Positions 37,960-46,658 of a stretch of DNA of 64,000 nt are shown one piece after another. Source of the DNA: Vibrio maritimus (GTDB lineage: Bacteria > Pseudomonadota > Gammaproteobacteria > Enterobacterales > Vibrionaceae); NCBI GenBank assembly GCA_003263775.1, contig JYJJ01000034.1:124001-188000 (forward strand). The letters run 5' to 3'. The translations under genes were made by a program, and so were the position numbers. Every line of letters begins with the position of its first letter. Position 1 is the stretch's first letter. The notes beneath the pieces are model-generated. The model was not told the origin of the DNA. It made no database searches and saw only the letters and a list, made by a program, of their open reading frames with translations.

Positions 37960-38472
37960 CTAGTTTCTGGATGGGTAAATGCCCTGAATCGCTATTAAGA
38001 AATTCAGTGCCACCGTTGGTTGAGAAATTGAAAAACGGTCACCATCCCCAACATTCCCAATACTATTGGCATTCATGTTATTGGTGCCAGTTAGCTGGTT
38101 TGAAAATTGCGTTAGCTTTCCGACTAGATTATTGGCGGGGGCATTGGTTGTCGGATCACTATTTTGAACATTAAAAGAGTGATTATGGCTTGGCGTGCTC
38201 GCCTCAGTCAGTATCTGTGTTTGAACACCGAACATTTGTCCCTGTATACGAGAAGTTAACCCTGGCCCTTGTCCTTGGTTAACCTGAACTCTGCCTCTTA
38301 ACTCTGGTAAACCAAAGCTGACTCTTCCATCCCCGCCATACGCTGTTCCGAGCAAGCTGAATAGAGATTCATTCTGTGAAATACCAATTAAGCTGCCATT
38401 GCACATGGAATAATTGACCATGGCAAAGTTGCCGCCAAAGGCAATCACTTCTCCCTGAAATGACGTCGTCAT
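37960..38472 (-). CDS. Tail-collar domain protein (MdpB-like), copy 2
   Basis: The 170-residue paralogue starts at an ATG behind a perfect AAGGAGG. It shares the collar core (GEVIAFGGNFAMVNYSMCNG, LLGTAYGGDGRVSFGLPELRGRVQVNQGQGPG), the SHNHSFNV histidine pair and the ending FLIAIQGIYPSRN. The middle (about 100-140) is Asn/Thr-rich and differs from the other two copies, as expected of a variable exposed tip. It is the middle gene of the three, with 31- and 10-base gaps. Confidence 0.88.
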   Translation of the reverse strand: MTTSFQGEVIAFGGNFAMVNYSMCNGSLIGISQNESLFSLLGTAYGGDGRVSFGLPELRGRVQVNQGQGPGLTSRIQGQMFGVQTQILTEASTPSHNHSFNVQNSDPTTNAPANNLVGKLTQFSNQLTGTNNMNANSIGNVGDGDRFSISQPTVALNFLIAIQGIYPSRN

Positions 38473-38503
38473 AAAACCTCCTTAATAAAACTTGTACAAG
38501 TAT

Positions 38504-39073
38504 CTAGTTGCGAGAAGGGAACAATCCGTCAATCGCAATAATAAAGCGCATTACGGCAGTTGGTTGGACAATAGAAAATGACTGTCCTCCTCCATAGCTC
38601 GTAACGGAATTCGAATTCAAACTCACCTGTTGGTCAGTACTTGTCGAATACAATCCCTCTCCTGTCGTAGACTGGCTGACAGCAAACATATTGCTTTCAT
38701 TTTTACGCACGGGAGATTTTTCATCTGCTGTCTCGACACTTGCATGGAGCGTATGACTATGAGGTGGCAAATGACCTTGATTTAGAATCACTTGTTCAAC
38801 ACCTTGAATGGTGCCAACATTTGCTACAACATCAATGCCTGTTCTTCCAAATGCTGTAATTTTCTCCCTTTCCCCAAATCCAACAGGAGCTCGCCCCCTC
38901 AAATCTGGCAACTGAAAGTTCGAAACTCCATTACCACCAAATTTGTTTCCCACCAGCGCGTACAATGAAGCATTTTGCGAAATTTCAACGATTGCTCCCT
39001 CACAGTCAGACCAGTTTTGAGGCGCAAAGCTAAACGCCACTTGTCGAATTTCCCCTAAAAAATAATCACTCAT
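38504..39073 (-). CDS. Tail-collar domain protein (MdpB-like), copy 1
   Basis: The protein has about 189 residues from the ATG at 39073, which has AAGGAAAG five bases upstream; the longer frame overlaps the preceding gene. It shows the collar core (GEIRQVAFSFAPQNWSDCEG, LVGNKFGGNGVSNFQLPDLRGRAPVGFGE), the PPHSHTLHAS motif, a Ser/Thr/Asn-rich middle and the ending FIIAIDGLFPSRN. It is the first of the three collar paralogues, 20 bases behind the DUF6916-like gene. Confidence 0.88.
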   Translation of the reverse strand: MSDYFLGEIRQVAFSFAPQNWSDCEGAIVEISQNASLYALVGNKFGGNGVSNFQLPDLRGRAPVGFGEREKITAFGRTGIDVVANVGTIQGVEQVILNQGHLPPHSHTLHASVETADEKSPVRKNESNMFAVSQSTTGEGLYSTSTDQQVSLNSNSVTSYGGGQSFSIVQPTAVMRFIIAIDGLFPSRN

Positions 39074-39093
39074 ATTACTTTCCTTACCATCCA

Positions 39094-39402
39094 TTAGACC
39101 GACGATTCAGTGCGAATTCTAGACACACAAATTTGGTATTGATCGATTGCATTGGGTGAAATATAGAGCGTTTCACTACCAAATGTAGGATGTTGAAATG
39201 TATAGTTATCAGCAGGGCAATGCTCCTCCGCTACGCCATCCAAATCGACATTAAACGAATCAAAACGTTTGCCATGTGACTGTCCACGCTCCACATTGAC
39301 GACGGTCAGCTCAGTCAAAAGTACGTTATCGTCAGTGCTGAACACTTGTACTTTTTCGCCAATGAGCGTCTCTAATACATTGAACTCGAATTTACTTTTC
39401 AT
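39094..39402 (-). CDS. DUF6916-like small protein
   Basis: The 102-residue protein is predicted to be mostly beta strand (FEFNVLETLIGEKVQVFSTD, KRFDSFNVDLDGVAEEHCPADNYTFQHPTFGSETLYISP) without signal peptide or membrane segment. It resembles DUF6916, small proteins that I associate with tandem collar genes; the assignment is from memory of the pattern. An AAGGAAG ribosome site precedes it. It sits between the GNAT gene (12-base gap) and collar copy 1, so I infer a chaperone or structural partner of the collars. Confidence 0.65.
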   Translation of the reverse strand: MKSKFEFNVLETLIGEKVQVFSTDDNVLLTELTVVNVERGQSHGKRFDSFNVDLDGVAEEHCPADNYTFQHPTFGSETLYISPNAIDQYQICVSRIRTESSV

Positions 39403-39414
39403 CCGCCACTTCCT

Positions 39415-39960
39415 TTATTGTGATAACGATGAGTTCCAATCAAGAATCGACTTTCTACTACCGGGATACCACCTCATCTCATCATAAGGAGGTCGACTGC
39501 CTTCGACCACAAACCCCAATGACTGATATAAGCGCTTTGCCATTACGTTGCTTTGTAATACACAAAGGCTCATAGGTACGCCAGATTGAGCGGCGGCTTG
39601 CTGCAACGATTGCAGTACAGCTTTTCCAAAGCCAAGACCTTTAGCTTTGGGGATAAATGCTAGATCGATAAGGTGTGCTTCATTGTGACCAAAATCGACA
39701 GTTGCCTTGCCGATTGGCTCATGGTGCTTCTCAACGACAAAGTACATTGCATTTGGAAACTGCTCCCCATAGCCTTTTTGCTGAGCGTGAAGCTGCATTT
39801 CTACAATCGACTCAATAAAGTCCTGCTCACCGTCTATCCACTGCAAATCAGAACGTTGAGCGTGATGAAGCCTTTCCAAAAAAGGGGCATCACTTTGTTT
39901 TGCAGGCCGAACCCTCAGCCCTTCTGGAATATTGACTCCTATCATTTTGTTGCTCTCCAT
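39415..39960 (-). CDS. GNAT family N-acetyltransferase
   Basis: The 181-residue protein has the GNAT fold: strand with AMYFVVEKHHEPIGKATVDFGHNEAHLIDLAFIPKAKGLGFGKAVLQSLQQAAA, where the acetyl-CoA pyrophosphate loop is KGLGFGKA. It continues with SLCVLQSNVMAKRLYQSLGFVVEG, motif B. It begins 32 bases behind the beta-hydroxylase gene and ends 12 bases before the DUF6916-like gene, so it belongs to the collar operon. The acceptor is unknown; acetylation of an operon product is a reasonable guess. Confidence 0.88.
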   Translation of the reverse strand: MESNKMIGVNIPEGLRVRPAKQSDAPFLERLHHAQRSDLQWIDGEQDFIESIVEMQLHAQQKGYGEQFPNAMYFVVEKHHEPIGKATVDFGHNEAHLIDLAFIPKAKGLGFGKAVLQSLQQAAAQSGVPMSLCVLQSNVMAKRLYQSLGFVVEGSRPPYDEMRWYPGSRKSILDWNSSLSQ

Positions 39961-39992
39961 ATTTTCTTGATATGTCTCGTTTCATAACCTCT

Positions 39993-40564
39993 CTAACGAG
40001 AAATCATTTTGGTTAGTTCATCGGTGGCTTCGCAGTCGATAACCAAATTAATCCGTTCATCGGTACCATCATTGAACACCTCGTGTAATTCGTTGGCGTT
40101 GATGTACCAGAGCTGTCCCAGTTCCATCGGCACCCGGCAATTGGCTACCTGAAACGTGACATCACTTGAAAAGATGATCGGAAGATGTAAGCGAGCATAG
40201 CCATGCTCAAGGGATAGGCCACTATCTCGATGCGGTAAGATGCGCGAACCTGAATGTAATCTCATCAAACGAACAGAGTGAATCGGGGCGCATAGTGCGT
40301 CCAGTAGCGCTTTGGTCGCCGCCAAGCTGTTCAAACAATCGAGGTTCTGCCAATCCTGGCAGTTTTCAATGGCGAAACTTTGCAACACTTTATGGCCATG
40401 GGTATGTATCCGAGGAACACGCAGCGGCAATACATCCCAAGAGCGTTATAAGCTCTATTGTTGACATGTTGAGTCCAGTTTAAGTGCTGCAGAGAAAGGC
40501 ATTCTTGTATTATTTGTTCAGCGTTATAACCAACGCATACTGGAGAAAACAGCACTTTATCCAT
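39993..40564 (-). CDS. Aspartyl/asparaginyl beta-hydroxylase family protein (frameshifted)
   Basis: The ATG at 40564 opens a frame (MDKVLFSPVCVGYNAEQI ... NNRAYNAL) that must shift near 40441, in a GGG run, to continue as DVLPLRVPRIHTHG. The joined protein of about 190 residues matches the bacterial 2-oxoglutarate/Fe(II) hydroxylases: RLMRLHSGSRILPHRDSGLSLEHGYARLHLPI with the His and Asp iron ligands, and YINANELHEVFNDGTDERINLVIDC with the second His and the oxoglutarate-binding Arg. Hydroxylation of Asp or Asn in a protein is the family reaction; the substrate is unknown. It heads the six-gene collar operon. Confidence 0.87.
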
Positions 40565-40840
40565 CAGACAGTCCCCACAGATACAATTAGCAAGCGCAGC
40601 GTCAGGTCTTTACCGACAGCAAAAAAACGAGTTTAATTAAAACTAGTTGCACATTGTTAAATGTCGAGTTCAATCATTGAACCTGTGACAACACTCTGAA
40701 TCTGTGAACTATTCTGATCATTTGACTAGAATTTGTTGGTTTCTGTTCTATGAATCAGCAACCTCAAGAAGCGGCCCCATTCAAGTATTGAGTGAGTATG
40801 CTTATCTGTAGAGTGCAAAGGGAAATAGGTGGCTCGAGTT

Positions 40841-42106
40841 CTACTCGTTTTCAGACAATAACCAATGTTCAAACTCATGAAACTCTGGCTTGAAATGACA
40901 AATATAGTAGAGCGCATCTTGGTATTTTTTGCCGAAGTGCGCCAACATGTCCATCTCACGCGATAGCTCTTTTTCTGTTGTCTTGCAATCACCACGACCT
41001 TCACCAGCAAGCCTTGATTTGTGCCAAAATCGTTTGACCCCTGGGAACTCAATGCTTCCTAGCTCTTCGATACTAGGAATAGGTTCCTCCATGGTCTCAA
41101 TAGGAAAAGTAAACTCAAACTTGGGTCGTGCATTAAATAGATAGTGAAAGTGAATTAACCCGCCTGGCTGTAGCTTCAAACCACAATAGCTAATGGGTGT
41201 ATTGAGACTACATTGGTGCTGAGACAGCTGATGGCTGCCAAATACATGAATATCTGTAAAGAAAGAGATTGTTTGATAGTCAAAGCTGGAGAGTGGTTTC
41301 GGCAGAGTAATATGACCTTGTAAGCCGGAGACATCACCGTCTGCAATTTCTTCTGCTGTTTTCTTATTCAAGCAAAAGAAGTCCCCCAGTGATAGGGCTT
41401 GCTTTTTACTACTCTCAAATGGCATCAATTTTGACGACAAAACAATCTGTTGTGGAATAAGAACGCCATCATCAGAGAGAAACCGCTGCAGGTGCGCGAA
41501 TATTGCTACTTGCGGCTCTGTTCCAAGTAGTGCTGTCATAGTTTCGGAAAGGATGAGATCAAATTTAACATTTTCACTAGGATGCCACTTTGTCGCATCA
41601 CACTTTTCAATTGCGGCTATCTGATCTTCAACCTCTAGCTCTCGCACGATTTTCTCAATAGAGTCGATATTTTCTTGGTGTATATCGATGAGCCATACAC
41701 GTATGGAAGACTGAGGAAAAAGAACAAGCAAAGGTAATAGCAAACACCCATAGGGGCCTGTACCAGCATAAACGATGTTGATAGACTTTTTAGCCCCCAC
41801 CATTTCGGATAGACAATCATAAAGCCCTTTCATGAAGAGTTGGGTTCTAAGCGTTTCTCTTAAACACTTTGCCGCGAGAATAGGAGAGATAGCGACACCC
41901 GATCCTAAATCAGCATTACACCAGTCATTGATATCCTCATCCGCAGAAACACCACCTACCTCTGCAAAAACCTTTGCGAGTTCATTGGTTATTCCATGAT
42001 TGACTCCCATGTCGTTGTCTCGATTAAGTAATAGTCGGGTATTGGCGAGAATACTGGCTTTTGCTGTTAGAGGACGAACGGCTTGGGAATAAGTCACTGT
42101 TTTCAC
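40841..42106 (-). CDS. Class I SAM-dependent methyltransferase, PRMT-like arrangement
   Basis: This 421-residue protein starts at GTG. Motif I is INIVYAGTGPYGCLLLPLL, with an acidic partner in VWLIDIHQENIDSI. The segment LILSETMTALLGTEPQ resembles the SE...G double-Glu loop of protein arginine methyltransferases, followed by a beta-barrel-like C-terminal half. The last 70 residues (GVKRFWHKSRLAGEGRGDC ... LYYICHFKPEFHEFEHWL) are a separate module I do not recognise. It lies 276 bases upstream of the beta-hydroxylase on the same strand, and I infer that it belongs to the same locus. A protein substrate is possible but unproven. Confidence 0.75.
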   Translation of the reverse strand: MKTVTYSQAVRPLTAKASILANTRLLLNRDNDMGVNHGITNELAKVFAEVGGVSADEDINDWCNADLGSGVAISPILAAKCLRETLRTQLFMKGLYDCLSEMVGAKKSINIVYAGTGPYGCLLLPLLVLFPQSSIRVWLIDIHQENIDSIEKIVRELEVEDQIAAIEKCDATKWHPSENVKFDLILSETMTALLGTEPQVAIFAHLQRFLSDDGVLIPQQIVLSSKLMPFESSKKQALSLGDFFCLNKKTAEEIADGDVSGLQGHITLPKPLSSFDYQTISFFTDIHVFGSHQLSQHQCSLNTPISYCGLKLQPGGLIHFHYLFNARPKFEFTFPIETMEEPIPSIEELGSIEFPGVKRFWHKSRLAGEGRGDCKTTEKELSREMDMLAHFGKKYQDALYYICHFKPEFHEFEHWLLSENE

Positions 42107-42267
42107 CTATTGGTATCAATTAAACACCCAGTAACATATAGTTGCATATCAAGATTTTTCAAAATCAATGATCTTACTTGTGATAGCGTTCCAGTTTCGA
42201 TACGAATCAAACAAAGGTCCTCGCAAACAATGACGCCATCCTCATAAAATGGGATGGCATAACGCCC

Positions 42268-43650
42268 CTACAACTTAAAATCAGAACGATAGTCAGACCA
42301 AACACTCCCGTTTGGCAACTGAGAACCTCTGTCCAACAGCCAACGATTCAACACTTTGTATGCGTAAATACCTCCAAGCACGTTTGCTACAGCCAACGAG
42401 ACCCATATAGCTTCTAGTGACCATAATGCTCCTAACATTGCCAATGGTATGGTGAGCACAAGTGACTTGATTACTGTTAGCTGAAGCGACAATCGAGGCG
42501 CTTGCACACCATTAAAAAACGACGTTGTTATTAACAACAAGCCAAAACTTGGAAAGCTAATACCCACAATCCAAAAGTAAGGGGCACCAAGACTGATAAC
42601 GTTAGAAGACTGAGTAAATGTCCCCAAGATTTCGTCTGAAAACACGGCGACGACGGCAAATGCTAACAGTCCCCAGTAAACTGTCAGTCGACCTGCATTC
42701 GCCACTGTTTGATCTAATCGCAGCCATTTTTTCGCCCCATAGTTTTGCGCGACAAACGGCGTCATCACGACACTTAGCGATAAGATCCCGACCAATATCA
42801 AAGACTCTACCCTAGTCACAATACCAAACGCCGCCACCGCATCATCACCGTATTGAGCGACGCTTCGCGTAATAACGGCGATAGCAATTGGAGTGAGTAT
42901 CTGCGCCGCAATAGCAGGGCCTGCAATAACCATGACGCCTTTGAGATCCCTGATTGCCGTGCGTATATCTCGTAAAAAGGCCAAAGAAAATAAGGATTCA
43001 CGAACGATTAGACCTATCATCAACACCGCGATAACCAACCAAGACAGGACGGTTGCATACGCTGCACCGGCCAAACCCAGTTCAGGGAAAAATCCAATGC
43101 CAAATATCAAAAGATAGTCGAACACCACATTAACGATACCGCCGATCGCCATAACGACCGTTGAGCGAATCATGACTCCCTTCGCCATCAACGCTGCATT
43201 ACCAATGAGCCCAACTATCAAAGCAAACATACCGACAAACAGGGGCATCATGTAGATTTTGACCATGGGTAATATCTCTGCATTGGCTCCAACCGCAAGG
43301 AACAACTCATCAATAAAAACAAGGCCAATACCCGCAAGGCAAAATGTCAGCAGCACAAAGGATAAAATTGAAATGGTTGTTAACTGCCTTGCCTTTTCTA
43401 TTCGCTGTCCACCTAACGCTCTGGCGACAGAAGAAGAAACTCCGGCGGCTGCCCCCATAAAAAATGCCACTAAGAAAAAATAGACCGGATAAGCATAACT
43501 CATTGCAGCAAGTGGCTTGGTGCCGAGCTTTCCAACAAAGTAGGTATCGATAAGCTGAAACAGAAAGGTCATCAACATGCCAAACGTAGCGGGCGCTGCC
43601 ATAGTCACAAGTGTTGATCGAACAGGTGCATTGAGAATCCTATCATCCAT
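42268..43650 (-). CDS. MATE family efflux protein
   Basis: The 460-residue protein has twelve predicted helices in two homologous halves, each opening with an FxQxxDTYFVG- or SFFNGV-type motif (FLFQLIDTYFVGKLGTKPLAAM; ITTSFFNGVQAPRL). It fits the sodium- or proton-driven multidrug and toxin extrusion family, DinF/VmrA-like rather than NorM. It is a single gene, 161 bases upstream of the PRMT-like gene on the same strand. Membership in that locus is uncertain. Confidence 0.92.
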   Translation of the reverse strand: MDDRILNAPVRSTLVTMAAPATFGMLMTFLFQLIDTYFVGKLGTKPLAAMSYAYPVYFFLVAFFMGAAAGVSSSVARALGGQRIEKARQLTTISILSFVLLTFCLAGIGLVFIDELFLAVGANAEILPMVKIYMMPLFVGMFALIVGLIGNAALMAKGVMIRSTVVMAIGGIVNVVFDYLLIFGIGFFPELGLAGAAYATVLSWLVIAVLMIGLIVRESLFSLAFLRDIRTAIRDLKGVMVIAGPAIAAQILTPIAIAVITRSVAQYGDDAVAAFGIVTRVESLILVGILSLSVVMTPFVAQNYGAKKWLRLDQTVANAGRLTVYWGLLAFAVVAVFSDEILGTFTQSSNVISLGAPYFWIVGISFPSFGLLLITTSFFNGVQAPRLSLQLTVIKSLVLTIPLAMLGALWSLEAIWVSLAVANVLGGIYAYKVLNRWLLDRGSQLPNGSVWSDYRSDFKL

Positions 43651-43735
43651 TGTTTCATTCCTTTTACTTTGGATTTCTATAGGGATGAGGTTGCCAAATC
43701 CGCTGGCAACCTATTAAGACTTGTTCGATAAATGG

Positions 43736-44281
43736 CTATTCGATTACAAGCTGAGCGACCGCGGACGCCACTTGATCCGCTAGCGCACCATCGATGACCG
43801 TTTGCGACTGCATATCAAAGTTATCGTAAAAACTCGGAATAGAAACTGATGCTTTTACGTCTGCTGCAAAGTAAGGGGCGGAGCTGGTTGCAGCGGCTAA
43901 AACACTTTGTGCGCCGCCAGGGCCAGGCGATGTGGCTAAATACACAACCGGTTTATTTTGGAATACCTGCATATTGATGCGCGATGTCCAATCAAACAGG
44001 TTTTTGTACGCTGCGGTATAGGAGCCGTTATGCTCAGCGAAGGACACAATGACCGCATCTGCTTCACCAATAAGCTGATAAAAGCGTTGTGCTTGCTCTG
44101 GAATACCGGATGCCTTTTCACGATCCTCACTATAAAGCGCTGATTCAAAATCATTAATATTGATAAGATTCACCTCTGCACCTTCAACAAGGCTCGCGGC
44201 ATAAGCGGCCAGAGTTTGATTGATTGAGTTGCTGCTATTGCTGGCACCAAATGCCAAGATTTTTTTTGTCGTAGTCATCAT
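43736..44281 (-). CDS. NADPH-dependent FMN reductase family protein
   Basis: The protein of about 181 residues starts at one of two neighbouring ATGs (44281 or 44278) behind AAGGAAC. It has the flavodoxin-like FMN phosphate loop (ILAFGASNSSNSINQTLAAY), then the SFAEHNGSYTAAYKNLFDWTS and LATSPGPGGAQSVLAAATSS segments typical of ArsH/chromate-reductase-type NADPH:FMN reductases. It lies seven bases downstream of a VOC-family gene, and the pair diverges from a LysR regulator. Likely quinone or chromate reduction. Confidence 0.9.
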   Translation of the reverse strand: MMTTTKKILAFGASNSSNSINQTLAAYAASLVEGAEVNLININDFESALYSEDREKASGIPEQAQRFYQLIGEADAVIVSFAEHNGSYTAAYKNLFDWTSRINMQVFQNKPVVYLATSPGPGGAQSVLAAATSSAPYFAADVKASVSIPSFYDNFDMQSQTVIDGALADQVASAVAQLVIE

Positions 44282-44288
44282 ATGTTCC

Positions 44289-44702
44289 TTAATTTTTGTA
44301 TGCACCTAAACCAACGTACTCAATAAACTCAATCACATTGTCGTCGGGATCTCGGATAAAGAATGAAGTACCCGTAGGGTGGTTCATAGGTTCACCACTC
44401 AGCGGGATATCCAACTCAGCGAGGTTCGCCAAGACTTCCTCGGCACTCGATACCTCAATCGCAACGTGGGTGTAACCGGTATATTTTTCTGGTACATCCA
44501 TCAAGCGATTGAGCGTTTCTCCGGGAGCTGCATTGAGAATAAAATTGATGTTAATACCGCTTGGATGCTCAACAATTGCAACAGGCTCAGGGCCTGTTGG
44601 GCCTGCGATATACTCAAACCCGAGTTTGGCGTAAAAGTCTCTCGACTGTTCAAAGTCACTCACTCGAATTCCAATGTGATTCACTCGGCTGATCTGCTTC
44701 AT
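44289..44702 (-). CDS. VOC family (glyoxalase-like) protein
   Basis: The 137-residue protein shows paired beta-alpha-beta-beta-beta modules of the vicinal-oxygen-chelate fold: NHIGIRVSDFEQSRDFYAKLGFEYI with the first His, VEHPSGININFILN, YTGYTHVAIEVSSAEEV with the second His, and FFIRDPDDNVIEFIEY with the metal-binding Glu. It is in operon with an FMN reductase and diverges from a LysR regulator, which suggests handling of a reactive aldehyde or quinone. The substrate is unknown. Confidence 0.9.
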   Translation of the reverse strand: MKQISRVNHIGIRVSDFEQSRDFYAKLGFEYIAGPTGPEPVAIVEHPSGININFILNAAPGETLNRLMDVPEKYTGYTHVAIEVSSAEEVLANLAELDIPLSGEPMNHPTGTSFFIRDPDDNVIEFIEYVGLGAYKN

Positions 44703-44750
44703 GGTTACACTCCATTGCTTACTTTGTTATCGTTAAATTCAGTTTAATTG

Positions 44751-44776
44751 CTAGCCATTAGGAAATTAATGGCTAG
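44751..44776. promoter_or_regulatory. Probable LysR operator (perfect 10-6-10 palindrome)
   Basis: CTAGCCATTA-N6-TAATGGCTAG lies midway between the VOC start (44702) and the divergent LysR start (44818). Its size, symmetry and position fit a LysR-type recognition site controlling both directions. Confidence 0.7.
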
Positions 44777-44817
44777 AATGAAAAATCATTATTTCCAAAT
44801 GACCAGGAATAGTAGGC

Positions 44818-45722
44818 ATGTATAACGGGAAGTTACTGGATGGATTTGTTGTGTTTGTCGAGGTCGTCGAGAGTGGCAGTTTCACCATTGCCGCAGAGAG
44901 AACGCAGCATTCGACTTCCTATATCAGTAAGGAAGTCACCAAGCTTGAAGAGCGTTTAGGTGTTCGATTGCTTCAGCGCACTACTCGAACCCTTAAGTTA
45001 ACGCCCGAGGGCGAAAGCTTCTATCAGCGAGCACGAGATGTCGTGGATGCCGCCAAGGCTGCAGAAGAGTTGGTCTCAGGGAGTCAAATGGAGCCGACCG
45101 GACTTTTGAAGATCACCTGTCCTGTAGCTGTTGGTTTAACCATGATGAAGTCTGTGTTTACTGAATACGCCCAGCTCTATCCAAAAGTGACCTTGGATAT
45201 CGACCTGAGTGACAAGAAAGTGGACGTGATTGAACAAGGGATCGATATCGCCATTCGCGCTTCCGACCGGCTAGAAGATTCATCGCTGATTAGCCGCAAA
45301 CTGTTCTCGGATACAGGGCTCACCATCGCATCTCCTGACTATTTAGCAAAACATGGCACTCCCTCAAATCCTCAAGAATTGTCTCAGCATGACATCATCA
45401 GCTATAGCTATGCTAAAAATCCAAAGCGCTGGGTATATGAGGACTTAGATGGGCGTGAGAATGTGGTCGATATCAACAGTCGAATCTTGGTCAATAGTGC
45501 TCAAATGGAACTGGAGATGTGCAAGGCCGGCCTTGGAATCACTCGCCTACCCCGCTTTTATCTTGGTGACGAGCTGGAGACTGGCGAACTCGTTGAGCTT
45601 TTTTCAGACTACCCAAAACATCAGTTGGGGCTTATATGGTCTACCCAAGTCGTAAGCACATGTCAGCAAAGGTGCGCGCCTTTAAAGAGTTGGTCGAAAA
45701 AACGCTCACACGCAATGAGTAG
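44818..45722 (+). CDS. LysR family transcriptional regulator (frameshifted near its end)
   Basis: The HTH (FVEVVESGSFTIAAERTQHS, SYISKEVTKLEERLGVRLLQRTT) and effector domain are of the CrgA-like LysR group. The apparent C-terminus is foreign, but one added base near 45637 gives the normal ending LIWVYPSRKHMSAKVRAFKELVEKTL, with a stop at 45720-45722. About 301 residues result. It faces the VOC-FMN reductase operon across a perfect palindrome and probably activates or represses it. Confidence 0.88.
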
Positions 45723-45755
45723 CGGTGGCATATAAGCTTGGCTTAATCGACGCGC

Positions 45756-45869
45756 CTACCGTTTCTGTGTCACGCCAAAGTGCGCTTTTAATGCTCGAGT
45801 GAGGTGAGATTGACGGTTGAAACCAAATTCTTGCGCTGTAAGAACGCCTAACTTGGTACCTTTTTGCAT
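45756..45869 (-). pseudogene. Remnant of an AraC-family regulator (C-terminal HTH only)
   Basis: Thirty-seven codons read MQKGTKLGVL then TAQEFGFNRQSHLTRALKAH then FGVTQKR and stop. This is the second HTH of AraC/XylS proteins (A-x-FGF-x-x-QSHLxRxFK-x-xFG). No in-frame remainder exists upstream, where the methyltransferase gene begins 20 bases away. It looks like a true deletion relic, unlike the single-base breaks elsewhere. Confidence 0.7.
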
Positions 45870-45888
45870 TTTATAGCTTTCAAGCTTA

Positions 45889-46494
45889 TTAGAGACCTTT
45901 CTCTACTATCAGGTAAGTGTGTAACTCTGGATGCTGATCAAACTCTAAATGACGAATGATACAACCAAGCTCCATAAACAGTTTTAAGAACCCATTTGTC
46001 CCTAAAGAAGAGTAATAAACCTCGGGTCCCATAAAATCATCGGTATGCTCACCTGGCTCGTTGGTGCCACCGAATGAAAAGATAAACACACCACCAGCAT
46101 TGAGGCTTTCGACGATTTTGGTCAATACTGGCACTTGTTGCTCTAACGGTATGTGCCAAATACTATCCCAAGCGGTAATAAAGTCGTACTTGGACGGCAG
46201 CTTACCTTCACAAACGTCTTGATGATGAAAAGTCACAACCGGGTGACGCTCTTTGGCAAGCGCGATCATCTTGGTCGAGATATCTAGACCTTCGGGTTCG
46301 AAGCCATTACTTTTAAGTAGCTCGATAAATCTTCCTGTACAGCCGCAGCCAATATCTAGCGCACGGCCTTTGCCATTTGCAAACTCAAGCGCTCGCTTAT
46401 GAGCCGCGATACCATTCTCTCGATTAAAGTCGTCGCTTTGCCACATATGGGTGATCGTATCGTAAGCTTGACCTATCTGACGGGGCTTGATCAT
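45889..46494 (-). CDS. Class I SAM-dependent methyltransferase
   Basis: The 201-residue protein has motif I ALDIGCGCTGRFIELL, the acidic residue in EGLDISTKMIALAKERHP, and motif IV-like FITAWDSIWHIPLEQQVPVL, followed by GGVFIFSFGG. It lacks a distinguishing extra domain, so the substrate is unknown. It diverges from the pirin gene and runs towards the AraC remnant, which may mark an old insertion or deletion joint. Confidence 0.87.
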   Translation of the reverse strand: MIKPRQIGQAYDTITHMWQSDDFNRENGIAAHKRALEFANGKGRALDIGCGCTGRFIELLKSNGFEPEGLDISTKMIALAKERHPVVTFHHQDVCEGKLPSKYDFITAWDSIWHIPLEQQVPVLTKIVESLNAGGVFIFSFGGTNEPGEHTDDFMGPEVYYSSLGTNGFLKLFMELGCIIRHLEFDQHPELHTYLIVEKGL

Positions 46495-46658
46495 GGCTGA
46501 CTATCCTACTCAAAAATATATTTCACAATGCCGTTCTTCAAAATTGTTGACCGACCTATTCAAATTACTCCCGTTCATTGTTCATCATCCTAGACCTAAA
46601 CTGAATCTCAGCAATACAGAGAGTAAAACGCAAAAAGTCAGGAACAAGGAGATTCACT

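Noticed and set aside
37410..39073. Prophage or phage tail cluster
   Set aside because: Only collar-domain genes are present. There is no capsid, portal, terminase, integrase or lysis gene, and the neighbours are modification enzymes.
40726..41052. Minus-strand ORF of 108 residues
   Set aside because: It overlaps the C-terminal part of the methyltransferase in another frame, has no motif and looks like a shadow frame.
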